This document shows positions 1-7,279 of a stretch of 64,000 bases of DNA, in pieces (positions within the stretch are counted from its first letter, which is position 1; the number at the start of each line of letters is the position of its first letter). Source of the DNA: Fictibacillus arsenicus (GTDB taxonomy: Bacteria > Bacillota > Bacilli > Bacillales > Fictibacillaceae). The stretch covers positions 1,381,484-1,445,483 of the forward strand of contig NZ_MQMF01000001.1 in the NCBI RefSeq assembly GCF_001999465.1, written 5' to 3'. The notes beneath the pieces were generated by a model. That model saw only the letters and a list, made by a program, of their open reading frames with translations, did no database searches and was not told where the DNA came from. Position numbers and translations under genes: made by a program.

Positions 1-5
1 TCCAT
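1..5 (-). CDS. 5' end of a gene running off the left edge
   Basis: On the minus strand an ATG (positions 5-3) follows a GGAGGT Shine-Dalgarno sequence (positions 15-10) with a 4-base spacer. Only the first codon and two more bases are in the window, so no product can be named. The call rests only on the start signal. Confidence 0.4.
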
Positions 6-15
6 TGATACCTCC

Positions 16-45
16 ATTATATGTAATTAATTTACAGAATGTCAA
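16..45 (-). promoter_or_regulatory. SigA-like promoter for the leftmost gene
   Basis: Minus strand TTGACA (45-40) and TATAAT (21-16) match the consensus exactly, with an 18-base spacer. Oddly, the -10 box abuts the GGAGGT ribosome site, so a start about 7 bases downstream would remove most of the Shine-Dalgarno from the mRNA. Confidence 0.5.
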
Positions 46-106
46 TAAAGAAAAGGGACTATGAACCAAACTTGCCCTTCTATGAGCCAATAAAATTTTA
101 CATATA

Positions 107-137
107 AAAGAGGATGCCTCGTTAAAAGAGACATCCT
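107..137 (-). terminator. Rho-independent terminator of the RlmN-like gene
   Basis: Minus strand hairpin with arms GAGGATGTCTC and GAGGCATCCTC (one mismatch) followed by TTTTAT. It starts shortly after the stop codon of the radical SAM gene. Confidence 0.75.
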
Positions 138-145
138 CATCATGA

Positions 146-1225
146 CTAAAGATTTATTGACTTGTCTTTTTCCTTTTTTATCTGCTTGCTTCTTAACTGA
201 CCGCAAGCCGCATCAATGTCCGTTCCGTGCTCTTGGCGGATTTTACAGTTGATTCCGTTCTTTTTGAGTGTGTCATAGAAAGCTAAAACGGATTCTTGTG
301 CACTTCGCTGATATTGGCTATGCTCATCAACTGGATTATAAGGAATGAGGTTAATATAGACTTTTTTCTTTTTATCCTGAAAAAGTACTGCAAGTTCATT
401 TGCTTCTTCTATATGATCATTCAAATCTTTAAGCAAGATATATTCAATCGTTATACGGCGGTTTGTTTTCTCAATATAATAGTTAATAGAATCCATTAGT
501 TTTTCCAGTAGATACGCACGATTAATCTTCATAATTTTTGTACGCAGATCATTATTTGGTGCGTGCAAGGAAATAGCTAAGTTAACAGGTATGTTTGTAT
601 CGGCAAATTCATAGATCTTGTTGACGATACCGCTCGTAGAAACCGTAATGTGTCTAGATCCGATAGCAAGACCTTTTTGATCAATGATAATCTTTAAAAA
701 GTCTATCATGTTCTCAAAGTTATCAAAGGGCTCACCGATTCCCATTACTACGATATGACTAACTTTCTCGCCATTTCCTGCATCGTCCAAATGATGCTGT
801 ACATTCATGATCTGTTCCACGATCTCACCGCTAGACAGATCACGCGTTTTCGTTAATAAGCCGCTTGCACAGAAACTGCATCCGATGTTGCAGCCTACTT
901 GAGTTGTTACACAAACTGATAAACCATATTTATGCCTCATCAAGACTGTTTCAATTAAATTGCCGTCCTTTAGCTTAAATAGAAATTTAACCGTTCCATC
1001 GGAAGCTTCTTGTTTAACATGATGTGATAACGTATGGATGACAAAATTTTCCTCCAAAAGAGCAATACAATCCTTATTAACCTCTGACATTTCAGAGAAA
1101 TCTGTTACTCTCTTCCGGTAAAGGTATTCCCATACTTGTGATGCTCGGTGTTGTTTATGTCCATGTTCTAAAAGCCATGCAGCCAGCTGTTCGAATGTTA
1201 ATCCATATATGGAATTAGTAATCAT
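146..1225 (-). CDS. RlmN-family 23S rRNA adenine-C2 methyltransferase (radical SAM)
   Basis: A 359-residue radical SAM enzyme that should methylate C2 of A2503 in 23S rRNA (RlmN also acts on A37 of some tRNAs). The iron-sulfur motif is CxxxCxxC at C112, C116 and C119. SAM-binding GIGEP is near residue 162, and the second catalytic cysteine is C341 in DIDAACGQL. The GEP motif and longer N-terminus fit RlmN rather than the resistance enzyme Cfr. A TTG at 1243 is also in frame, but ATG at 1225 is preferred because AAAGAGGT lies 6 bases upstream. It stands alone, whereas the housekeeping Bacillus rlmN sits beside the prkC phosphatase-kinase pair, so this is probably a second paralog. That last point is inference. 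Confidence 0.85.
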   Translation of the reverse strand: MITNSIYGLTFEQLAAWLLEHGHKQHRASQVWEYLYRKRVTDFSEMSEVNKDCIALLEENFVIHTLSHHVKQEASDGTVKFLFKLKDGNLIETVLMRHKYGLSVCVTTQVGCNIGCSFCASGLLTKTRDLSSGEIVEQIMNVQHHLDDAGNGEKVSHIVVMGIGEPFDNFENMIDFLKIIIDQKGLAIGSRHITVSTSGIVNKIYEFADTNIPVNLAISLHAPNNDLRTKIMKINRAYLLEKLMDSINYYIEKTNRRITIEYILLKDLNDHIEEANELAVLFQDKKKKVYINLIPYNPVDEHSQYQRSAQESVLAFYDTLKKNGINCKIRQEHGTDIDAACGQLRSKQIKKEKDKSINL

Positions 1226-1478
1226 TAAAAGACCTCTTTTCAAAACCTAAAACTTATTCTTCTATACTACTGAAAACTTATCATTCCCACAATGTTATCA
1301 TGCCATTTCCAATACATTCATATTAAAATCTTATCTTTTAAACCATACTATATTTTGGGTCTTTCATAATCACTTGTTTAGCTCTTTTTTTGCTGTTATA
1401 AGCCTTTTAACCTATATAGGTTGTAATTTCCATTTACGAATAAATAATAACCTGTAATAATAGATAAGCCAAAAACTT

Positions 1479-1508
1479 TTGACAATAATAAATATTTCAA
1501 AGTATTAT
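1479..1508 (+). promoter_or_regulatory. Promoter of the peptide transporter gene
   Basis: TTGACA (1479-1484) and TATTAT (1503-1508) are separated by 18 bases and lie about 30 bases before the start codon. The rest of the 1226-1535 spacer is AT-rich and shows no other feature I can support. Confidence 0.65.
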
Positions 1509-1535
1509 ATTTAATGAACTAAAGGAGGTTGTCTT

Positions 1536-3026
1536 ATGTCAGACATCAATAGACAGAAAATTGTGGACAGTGTGCCTCAAAAAGGCTTCTTCGGACATCC
1601 TAAAGGCTTGTTTACACTTTTCTTCACAGAGTTTTGGGAGCGCTTTTCTTACTATGGAATGAGAGCAATCCTCATTTATTACATGTACTACGAAGTTTCT
1701 AAAGGTGGATTAGGAATTGAGGAATCCACAGCATTAGCAATCATGTCCATTTATGGTTCACTAGTATATATGTCTGGTGTTATCGGTGGTTGGTTAGCAG
1801 ACAGAGTTTTTGGTACATCTAGGGCGTTATTCTATGGTGGTATTCTAATTATGATCGGACATATTGTCTTATCATTGCCAGGCGATCTGACGATGTTATT
1901 TATTTCAATGGTCTTTATCGTAATTGGTACAGGTTTACTTAAGCCTAACGTATCATCTGTTGTAGGTGATATGTACGCGCCTGAAGATAATCGCCGTGAT
2001 GCAGGATTTAGTATTTTCTATATGGGTATTAACTTAGGTGCTTTCTTGTCTCCGTTAATCGTAGGTGAAGTTGCAAAAACGAGCTTCCACTTAGGTTTCG
2101 GAATTGCAGCAGTTGGTATGTTATTAGGTCTAATCGTATTTGTTGCAACAAAAAAGAAAAACTTAGGTCTTGCAGGTGCTACTGTGCCTAACCCGCTTTC
2201 TTCAGCTGAGAAGAAAAAATATTCATTAATCGTTGGTGTAACTGTAGTAGCATTAGCAGTTATCTTAGGAATTACAATTCCTGCTGGAATCTTTACACTT
2301 GATGTATTTATTACACTTGTAGGTATTTTCGGTATTACGATTCCGACTATTTATTTTATCGTTATGTACCGCAGCCCAAAAACAACAGCTACAGAACGTT
2401 CAAGAATCTTGGCATATATTCCATTGTTTATTGCTTCTGTTATGTTCTGGGCTATTCAAGAACAAGGATCAACAATTCTTGCAGCTTATGCGGACAAGCG
2501 TACTGATTTAGAATTTGCTGGTCTTACGATTTCTCCAGCTTGGTTCCAATCCTTGAATCCATTATTCATTATCGTTCTTGCACCTGTATTCGCTTGGATG
2601 TGGGTGAAGCTTGGTGATCGTCAACCTACAGTACCCAAGAAATTTGCTTTAAGTTTATTATTTGCTGGTTTATCATTCTTAGTTATTCTTCTGCCTGCTT
2701 ATTTTGGCGGAGAAAACACATTGGTAAATCCATTATGGCTTGTTCTTAGTTACTTTATCGTTGTACTTGGTGAACTCTTATTGTCACCAGTTGGACTTTC
2801 AGCAACAACAAAACTAGCTCCAGCTGCTTTCTCTGCACAAACAATGAGCTTATGGTTCTTATCAAGTGCTGCTGCACAAGCAATCAATGCACAAATCGTC
2901 AAGTTCTATTCTGCAGAAACAGAAATGATGTACTTCGGTACAATCGGTGGAGTTGCAATCCTGTTAAGTTTGATCCTATTCGTGATCTCTCCAAAGATTC
3001 AAGGGTTCATGAAAGGTATTCGTTAA
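1536..3026 (+). CDS. dtpT: Proton-dependent di/tripeptide transporter (POT/PTR2 family)
   Basis: A 496-residue polytopic membrane protein that imports di- and tripeptides with protons. The N-terminus carries the PTR2 signature around residues 30-50 (FFTEFWERFSYYGMRAIL), including the ExxER-type motif of TM1 that is needed for proton coupling. About 14 hydrophobic helices follow, matching the family length. The start is ATG after AAAGGAGG. It is monocistronic, with its own promoter upstream and a terminator downstream. B. subtilis YclF is the closest named relative I recall. Confidence 0.9.
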   Translation: MSDINRQKIVDSVPQKGFFGHPKGLFTLFFTEFWERFSYYGMRAILIYYMYYEVSKGGLGIEESTALAIMSIYGSLVYMSGVIGGWLADRVFGTSRALFYGGILIMIGHIVLSLPGDLTMLFISMVFIVIGTGLLKPNVSSVVGDMYAPEDNRRDAGFSIFYMGINLGAFLSPLIVGEVAKTSFHLGFGIAAVGMLLGLIVFVATKKKNLGLAGATVPNPLSSAEKKKYSLIVGVTVVALAVILGITIPAGIFTLDVFITLVGIFGITIPTIYFIVMYRSPKTTATERSRILAYIPLFIASVMFWAIQEQGSTILAAYADKRTDLEFAGLTISPAWFQSLNPLFIIVLAPVFAWMWVKLGDRQPTVPKKFALSLLFAGLSFLVILLPAYFGGENTLVNPLWLVLSYFIVVLGELLLSPVGLSATTKLAPAAFSAQTMSLWFLSSAAAQAINAQIVKFYSAETEMMYFGTIGGVAILLSLILFVISPKIQGFMKGIR

Positions 3027-3039
3027 TCATTTTTAATTT

Positions 3040-3084
3040 AAGCCATTGGTTTAATGGAAATCCCATTATACCAGTGGTTTTTTT
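3040..3084 (+). terminator. Terminator of the peptide transporter gene
   Basis: A long, nearly perfect hairpin (arms around AGCCATTGGTTTAATGG and CCATTATACCAGTGGTT) is followed by a run of seven T. Confidence 0.85.
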
Positions 3085-3123
3085 GTGATAAAAATTGTAC
3101 GCAGCCATTTTTAAAATATCAAT

Positions 3124-3137
3124 TGTTTGTCCAAACA
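3124..3137. promoter_or_regulatory. Perfect inverted repeat, possible operator
   Basis: TGTTTGTCCAAACA is a 14-bp inverted repeat with a 2-bp centre. A related sequence, TGTTTGGACAACCA, lies at 3404-3417 between the small ORF terminator and the acetyltransferase gene. The pair could be binding sites for one regulator of the intervening transcripts. No regulator is identified. Confidence 0.3.
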
Positions 3138-3228
3138 TTTTAGACAAGCTTGCGTAAGATAGATTATGGAAGAAGGTATAGTCATTGTCCTCCCTCCAAA
3201 GGTTCACATATAGAAGGGGGTGTCTATA

Positions 3229-3306
3229 GTGTTACCGATCTTATTTCCTATTAAGAAAAGAAAGAAGCGCTGTAAGAAGCAAACGAACGGCGTAAATCCT
3301 GCGTAA
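3229..3306 (+). CDS. Small basic protein of 25 residues, function unknown
   Basis: A GTG start preceded by AGAAGGGGG at about 7 bases opens a 25-codon frame whose product is strongly basic, with a KKRKKRCKK core and a single cysteine. The TAA stop is followed within 12 bases by a good terminator, so a short transcript of exactly this unit is plausible. The hydrophobic MLPILFP start and basic middle resemble membrane-active micropeptides, but I recognise no family. Confidence 0.45.
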   Translation: MLPILFPIKKRKKRCKKQTNGVNPA

Positions 3307-3316
3307 TTTATTACGA

Positions 3317-3347
3317 AAAAAAGCCGGACAAATTTCCCGGCTTTTTA
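3317..3347 (+). terminator. Terminator of the 25-residue ORF
   Basis: Arms AAAAAGCCGG and CCGGCTTTTT around a short AT-rich loop, ending in a T-run. The A-run on the other side makes it potentially bidirectional. Confidence 0.8.
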
Positions 3348-3547
3348 ACTTACATATTATAAGGGCCCCTTTTATCAAAAACTAGGATATTATACAAACC
3401 ATTGTTTGGACAACCACATATAGTACAAGCAAGGGGGAAATTCATACAAACGAAAGTTATAGTGAACACTTATCATTTCTTGTAAGTAATAGTTTTGAGT
3501 TTTACGCTATTCTTCCCCTTCGCAGAGTATTATAAGGGGGAATATCT

Positions 3548-4039
3548 TTGTATATTCGTAAATGGATTCCTGGTAAAGACAATCCTATATTAGTAGATAT
3601 GGTAGTTAACAACTTTCAAGTAAAAAAAGAAGTCATCCAGCTTATTTTAGGTATGGCTAATGAGGTCATGGTTGTTTGCGACAGCAGCGATAGAATCGCA
3701 GGCTTTGTTAGTTACCGCTTTAGATTAGGCAATATGATTTTGGTAGATTACGTGGTGCTGGATACAAAGCATCAAGGAAAAGGAATCGCCAGTTCTTTTC
3801 TTCCAGTTTTCGAAAACCATCTATTAAAACAAGGCATTCAAGTGGTTTATGGTACTGTGGATGAAGATAACACGGATGCTCTTAGAGCTTTTAAACAATG
3901 GGGCTTTGAGGTACAAGGGCAGATCGGTTCAAGTATCGTTATCCAAAAAAATCTTACAGGTTCAAATCAGCAAAACCGTGCTCGTACTTCTAATGTAAGG
4001 AAGCTAAGTTCGCCTCCATCACTAGGTTTAACCATGTGA
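3548..4039 (+). CDS. GNAT-family N-acetyltransferase
   Basis: A 163-residue protein with a GNAT fold of the RimI-like group, expected to transfer acetyl from acetyl-CoA to an amine. The acetyl-CoA loop is recognisable as VLDTKHQGKGIASSFL (about residues 72-87), followed by the DEDNTDALRAFKQWGF segment typical of motif B. The last ~25 residues (GSNQQNRARTSNVRKL...) are polar and probably disordered. The start is TTG, chosen because AAGGGGG lies 7 bases upstream. The substrate cannot be deduced. A terminator follows directly. Confidence 0.8.
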   Translation: MYIRKWIPGKDNPILVDMVVNNFQVKKEVIQLILGMANEVMVVCDSSDRIAGFVSYRFRLGNMILVDYVVLDTKHQGKGIASSFLPVFENHLLKQGIQVVYGTVDEDNTDALRAFKQWGFEVQGQIGSSIVIQKNLTGSNQQNRARTSNVRKLSSPPSLGLTM

Positions 4040-4046
4040 TTAAATT

Positions 4047-4082
4047 AGCAGATCCATAATAATTGTTGGGTCTGCTTTTTTT
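4047..4082 (+). terminator. Terminator of the GNAT gene
   Basis: Arms AGCAGATCC and GGGTCTGCT followed by seven T. A second hairpin (AAGCTGGCTC / GAGCCAGCTT, 4098-4125) lies just downstream and may end transcription from the opposite strand. Confidence 0.8.
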
Positions 4083-4165
4083 GTGCTATTAATTTTAAAA
4101 GCTGGCTCGTTATGTTGAGCCAGCTTGTCTGTTTTTAAAATATAAATATATGAGACTTGTTTGTC

Positions 4166-4348
4166 CTAAAAGTTTGTTGGATTTTGCTTTGGTCGTTTTA
4201 ACTTTTTTGGTGCTCTTAGGAACGTATTATCACTGCTGAAAATCTCATCTATAGCTCTTCTGTTCCAATCATTGTTATACTCCTGATCGCTGCATATACA
4301 TCCGCTTAAATCGTATCGGAACAAACCACAATGCGGGCAATTACTCAC
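4166..4348 (-). CDS. Small cysteine-rich protein, function unknown
   Basis: A 60-residue protein beginning MSNCPHCGLFRYDLSGCIC, so it has CPHC and CIC motifs typical of a single zinc knuckle or ribbon. The second half is acidic and then lysine- and proline-rich. The start is GTG, preceded by GGGGGTGAT at suitable spacing. It lies downstream of metQ on the same strand with a 115-base gap that shows no clear terminator, so co-transcription is possible. I do not recognise the family. Confidence 0.6.
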   Translation of the reverse strand: MSNCPHCGLFRYDLSGCICSDQEYNNDWNRRAIDEIFSSDNTFLRAPKKLKRPKQNPTNF

Positions 4349-4463
4349 TATCCATCACCCCCCATTTTTCAACATAACATATTCTATGAAACCGTATAAA
4401 AAAGGTAACGGCTATTGCTAGATATATTAATAAAAATGGATTTTACTGCAAAATATAGTAAAT

Positions 4464-5288
4464 TTATTTTGAAGCAGCTTTCTTATTCATCCACTCGGGT
4501 TTATGAAATTGATTAAAGTCACTGTTGATTACTTTTTCAAATTCTTTGGACTCCACTGCTGCTTTAAGATCTTTAGCCAACTTTGAATTCTTATCTTCTT
4601 CTAAAACAACGATTCGATTAATGATTTCATCTGGAAGCTTGTCCTTTACAATGGCGTCCTCTAAGTTTAAACCTGATGAGATCGCGAAGTTTCCATTAAC
4701 CGCTGCTAAATCAACAGATTCCAATGTACGGGGAGTTTGAGCCGCCTCTACCGGCTGAAATTTAAGTTTCTTCGGATTTTTTGTAACGTCTTTTTCTGAG
4801 ACGCGCAACGGATTTGCTTTATTATCTATCTCTATTAATCCGTTATCTCTTAAAACCGTTAGACCACGAGCTAAATTTGTAGGATCATTTGCTAGTGCGA
4901 CCGTGCTCCCAGGCTTAATTTCTTCGAGCGATTTAAATTTGTTGGAGTATATGCCGATCGGAGCTGTCGGTACAGTCACTACACTTGATAATTTCATATC
5001 ATTCTCTTTTGAAAAAGCGTCCATATACACCTTGTGCTGAAAAAGATTTGCATCAAGCGCACCGCTCTTAAGGGATATATTCGGCTGTACATAGTCATTG
5101 AATTCCTTTACCTCGACTTTGTATCCTTTTTTCTCTAAATATGGCTTAACACCTTTTTCAAGCATATCGCTATATGGAACGGTCGCTCCGAGTGTAATCT
5201 CTTTCTTCTCCCCTTCTCCTGAAGCTCCACATCCAGCTAAAGCAATGATGACTGTAAGCCCTATGATTAACCGAGTTATTTTTTTCAT
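4464..5288 (-). CDS. metQ: MetQ/NlpA-family methionine-binding lipoprotein
   Basis: A 274-residue solute-binding lipoprotein of a D/L-methionine ABC transporter. The signal peptide ends in the lipobox LAGC, with C20 lipidated. The mature domain has the family signature segments ATVPYSDMLEKGVKPYLEKKGY, DANLFQHKVYM and NDPTNLARGLTVL. Its ATPase (metN) and permease (metI) genes are not next to it, so it must share components encoded elsewhere or bind a related sulfur compound. It starts 23 bases after the flavin monooxygenase and so falls under the same SAM riboswitch. Confidence 0.88.
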   Translation of the reverse strand: MKKITRLIIGLTVIIALAGCGASGEGEKKEITLGATVPYSDMLEKGVKPYLEKKGYKVEVKEFNDYVQPNISLKSGALDANLFQHKVYMDAFSKENDMKLSSVVTVPTAPIGIYSNKFKSLEEIKPGSTVALANDPTNLARGLTVLRDNGLIEIDNKANPLRVSEKDVTKNPKKLKFQPVEAAQTPRTLESVDLAAVNGNFAISSGLNLEDAIVKDKLPDEIINRIVVLEEDKNSKLAKDLKAAVESKEFEKVINSDFNQFHKPEWMNKKAASK

Positions 5289-5311
5289 TCTCTCCTCACT
5301 CCTGAATTATA

Positions 5312-6697
5312 TTATTTTATTTCTGATAAAACTCTTCTATATTTCGCTGCAGGATGGTCATCTGGCAATAACCTATCACTAAATAATTTTTCCCTCAGCG
5401 TACCTTTGTTATAGTCTTTTTTATATAATCCTCTCTCTTGAAGTACCGGTACAACGAGTTCCACAAAAGCTTCCAGATCACCTGGGGTTACAAGGTGATT
5501 TAAGTTAAATCCATCAACACCAGACTCCTCAAACTGAGCTTGAATCCCGTCTGCAACTTGCTCTGGATTTCCTACGATATAGCTTCCCCTGTCAGGTGAC
5601 TCAAACCGGTTAAGCACTTCTCCTACAGTAAGTTTTTTAGGAGCATCTTTTGTAAGTGTGGCAGCCTTGTAATGGCCGCCTTCAGTAGACTTTGTATATT
5701 CAAACGGAAGGTCTGGATCAAGTTCTTCATATTCAGCGATATCATATCCGCTTGCCCCATATTGTGCCTTTGCAGCATCTGAGCTCCAAACCTTTGAATA
5801 TTCCTCAAATTTCCGTTCTGCTTCCTCTGTTGTTTCTCCAACAACTACGTTTAGGAACGAAAAAATTTTAATATTCTCAGGGTTCCGGCCATGTTTTTTT
5901 GCCCGCTCTCTAATATCATCTGCATAGAATCGGATCCTTTTAGCTGTTGGACCTCCCACAAAAATACACTCTGCATGTTTTGCAGCAAAATCACGTCCTC
6001 TTTCTGAGGTGCCTGCCTGATATATAACAGGTGTTCTCTGCAGGGATGGCTCGCTTAAATGAGGTCCTTCCACTTTAAAATACTGTCCTTCATGGTTGAT
6101 CTCATGGACCTTTTCAGGATCAACCAGCGTATTCGTCTCGATATCTTCAACAACTGCATCGTCTTCCCAGCTGTTTTCCCAAAGCTTGTAAGATACTTCG
6201 AGATACTCATCAGCGATGTTATAACGCTCATCGTGTTTAATCATATCCTCCAGGCCAAAGTTTTTTGCGGCATTAGGAAGATAAGAAGTTACGACATTCC
6301 AAGCAATCCTTCCATTCGTTAAATGATCAAGTGTAGAAAAACGGCGTGCATTTCCAAAAGGCTGTTCATATGTGGTACTGACCGTAACCGCAAACGATAA
6401 ATTTTCAGTTACACTAGCCATCGCAGAGATGAGCAGAGCTGGGTCGTTTAGCGGGACCTGCAGTCCATCCCTGATAGAAGGAGCTTTACTCTTTTGGTAA
6501 GTGTCATAAACGCCTAAAACATCTGCAAAAAATATCGCATCGAACTTCCCTTTCTCCAGCAGCTTTGCGTAATCAATCCAATAATCTAAATCTTTGTAGC
6601 GCTTATGCCGTTTATTTTCCGGGTGCTTCCAAAGTCCATGAGAGTTATGCATAGCGCTTGTCATTTCAAATGCGTTTAACAAAATTTCTTTGCTCAA
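5312..6697 (-). CDS. LLM-class flavin-dependent monooxygenase (NtaA/SnaA/DszA family)
   Basis: A 461-residue FMNH2-dependent monooxygenase of the bacterial-luciferase group. Relatives (B. subtilis CmoJ/YtnJ and YxeK, DszA, NtaA) cleave C-S or C-N bonds in organosulfur compounds or chelators. Recognisable stretches are FDAIFFADVLG, SFAVTVSTTYEQPF, GRIAWNVVTS and VIYQAGTSERGRDFAAKHAE. A longer upstream frame exists, but TTG at 6697 is preferred because GGAGGA lies just upstream and the riboswitch terminator would lie inside the longer version. It leads an operon with metQ behind an S-box, so a sulfur-salvage role is likely. The reduced flavin must come from a reductase outside this window. Confidence 0.85.
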   Translation of the reverse strand: MSKEILLNAFEMTSAMHNSHGLWKHPENKRHKRYKDLDYWIDYAKLLEKGKFDAIFFADVLGVYDTYQKSKAPSIRDGLQVPLNDPALLISAMASVTENLSFAVTVSTTYEQPFGNARRFSTLDHLTNGRIAWNVVTSYLPNAAKNFGLEDMIKHDERYNIADEYLEVSYKLWENSWEDDAVVEDIETNTLVDPEKVHEINHEGQYFKVEGPHLSEPSLQRTPVIYQAGTSERGRDFAAKHAECIFVGGPTAKRIRFYADDIRERAKKHGRNPENIKIFSFLNVVVGETTEEAERKFEEYSKVWSSDAAKAQYGASGYDIAEYEELDPDLPFEYTKSTEGGHYKAATLTKDAPKKLTVGEVLNRFESPDRGSYIVGNPEQVADGIQAQFEESGVDGFNLNHLVTPGDLEAFVELVVPVLQERGLYKKDYNKGTLREKLFSDRLLPDDHPAAKYRRVLSEIK

Positions 6698-6754
6698 AAT
6701 GATTTCCTCCGTAACGTTTGAATTTTTTGTACCGCTCCAAAGAGAAAAAATAAA

Positions 6755-6783
6755 AACCTCTTCATGAAATAAGAAGAGGTTAA
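6755..6783 (-). terminator. Riboswitch-controlled terminator before the monooxygenase
   Basis: On the minus strand arms AACCTCTTC and GAAGAGGTT are followed by TTTATTTTTT. The hairpin lies between the SAM aptamer and the start codon, where the S-box expression platform belongs. Confidence 0.85.
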
Positions 6784-6819
6784 TAAAATACGTAAATAAT
6801 AAAAACGCATTTGTTCTCT

Positions 6820-6922
6820 CCTTATCTTTCAAGCTTGTAAGCTTGCTGGAATTGGCACAGTTCTAAAATAGTTGTTGCCGAGGCTTCAAAGGGCCAGTCC
6901 CTCCACCTCTCTCGATAAGAAA
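6820..6922 (-). promoter_or_regulatory. SAM-I (S-box) riboswitch controlling monooxygenase and metQ
   Basis: The minus strand reads CTTATCGAGAGAGGTGGAGG, then GGACTGGCCC, AAGCCTCGGCAAC, GTGCCAATTCCAGC and closes with GAAAGATAAGG. These are the conserved P1 to P4 segments of the S-box aptamer. Binding of SAM should favour the downstream terminator and switch the operon off when methionine or cysteine is plentiful. Confidence 0.95.
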
Positions 6923-6947
6923 TCGATAATATTCAATTTATCAACAG

Positions 6948-6976
6948 AATATACAGGAATAAAAGTAGCCTGTCAA
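6948..6976 (-). promoter_or_regulatory. SigA promoter for the leftward S-box operon
   Basis: Minus strand TTGACA (6976-6971), a 17-base spacer and TATATT (6953-6948), about 25 bases upstream of the aptamer. Confidence 0.75.
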
Positions 6977-7023
6977 CGCACATTTTAAAAATAATAAAAA
7001 AATTTTAAGTTTTCAGTTTTCCA

Positions 7024-7052
7024 TTGACAATATACTCTCTAGTATTTTATAG
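7024..7052 (+). promoter_or_regulatory. SigA promoter for the rightward S-box gene
   Basis: TTGACA (7024-7029) and TTATAG (7047-7052) are separated by 17 bases, about 30 bases upstream of the second aptamer. Together with the leftward promoter it forms a divergent pair. Confidence 0.6.
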
Positions 7053-7081
7053 TGATGACTATTAAAATTTAAAATCTATTA

Positions 7082-7200
7082 TTCTTATCACGAGTCAGGG
7101 GAGGAACTGGTCCTAAGATCCTGCAGCAACCGCTTATCTTTACTAGATAGGAAAGGTGCTAATTCCAGCAGACATGCTAGTGTCTGAGAGATGAGAAAGA
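7082..7200 (+). promoter_or_regulatory. SAM-I (S-box) riboswitch controlling the acyl-CoA-dehydrogenase-like gene
   Basis: TTCTTATCACGAG, GGGGAGGAACTGG, CCTGCAGCAACC, GGTGCTAATTCCAGC and GAGAGATGAGAA are the conserved S-box segments in order. It is a second, divergent copy with different variable stems from the leftward one, so the two are not a recent duplication. Confidence 0.95.
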
Positions 7201-7209
7201 GTTTTTAAC

Positions 7210-7244
7210 AATCCTCTTTCGTCATTTTGAAAGGAGGATTTTTT
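7210..7244 (+). terminator. Riboswitch-controlled terminator
   Basis: Arms AATCCTCTTTC and GAAAGGAGGATT followed by TTTTTT, between the aptamer and the start codon at 7280. Confidence 0.88.
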
Positions 7245-7279
7245 TATGTCCTCTAAAAAAATTACCGGAGGGAAAATTT

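Noticed and set aside
146..1225. Annotation as the resistance methyltransferase Cfr
   Set aside because: The GEP motif, the N-terminus and overall sequence follow RlmN; Cfr has GEA at that site.
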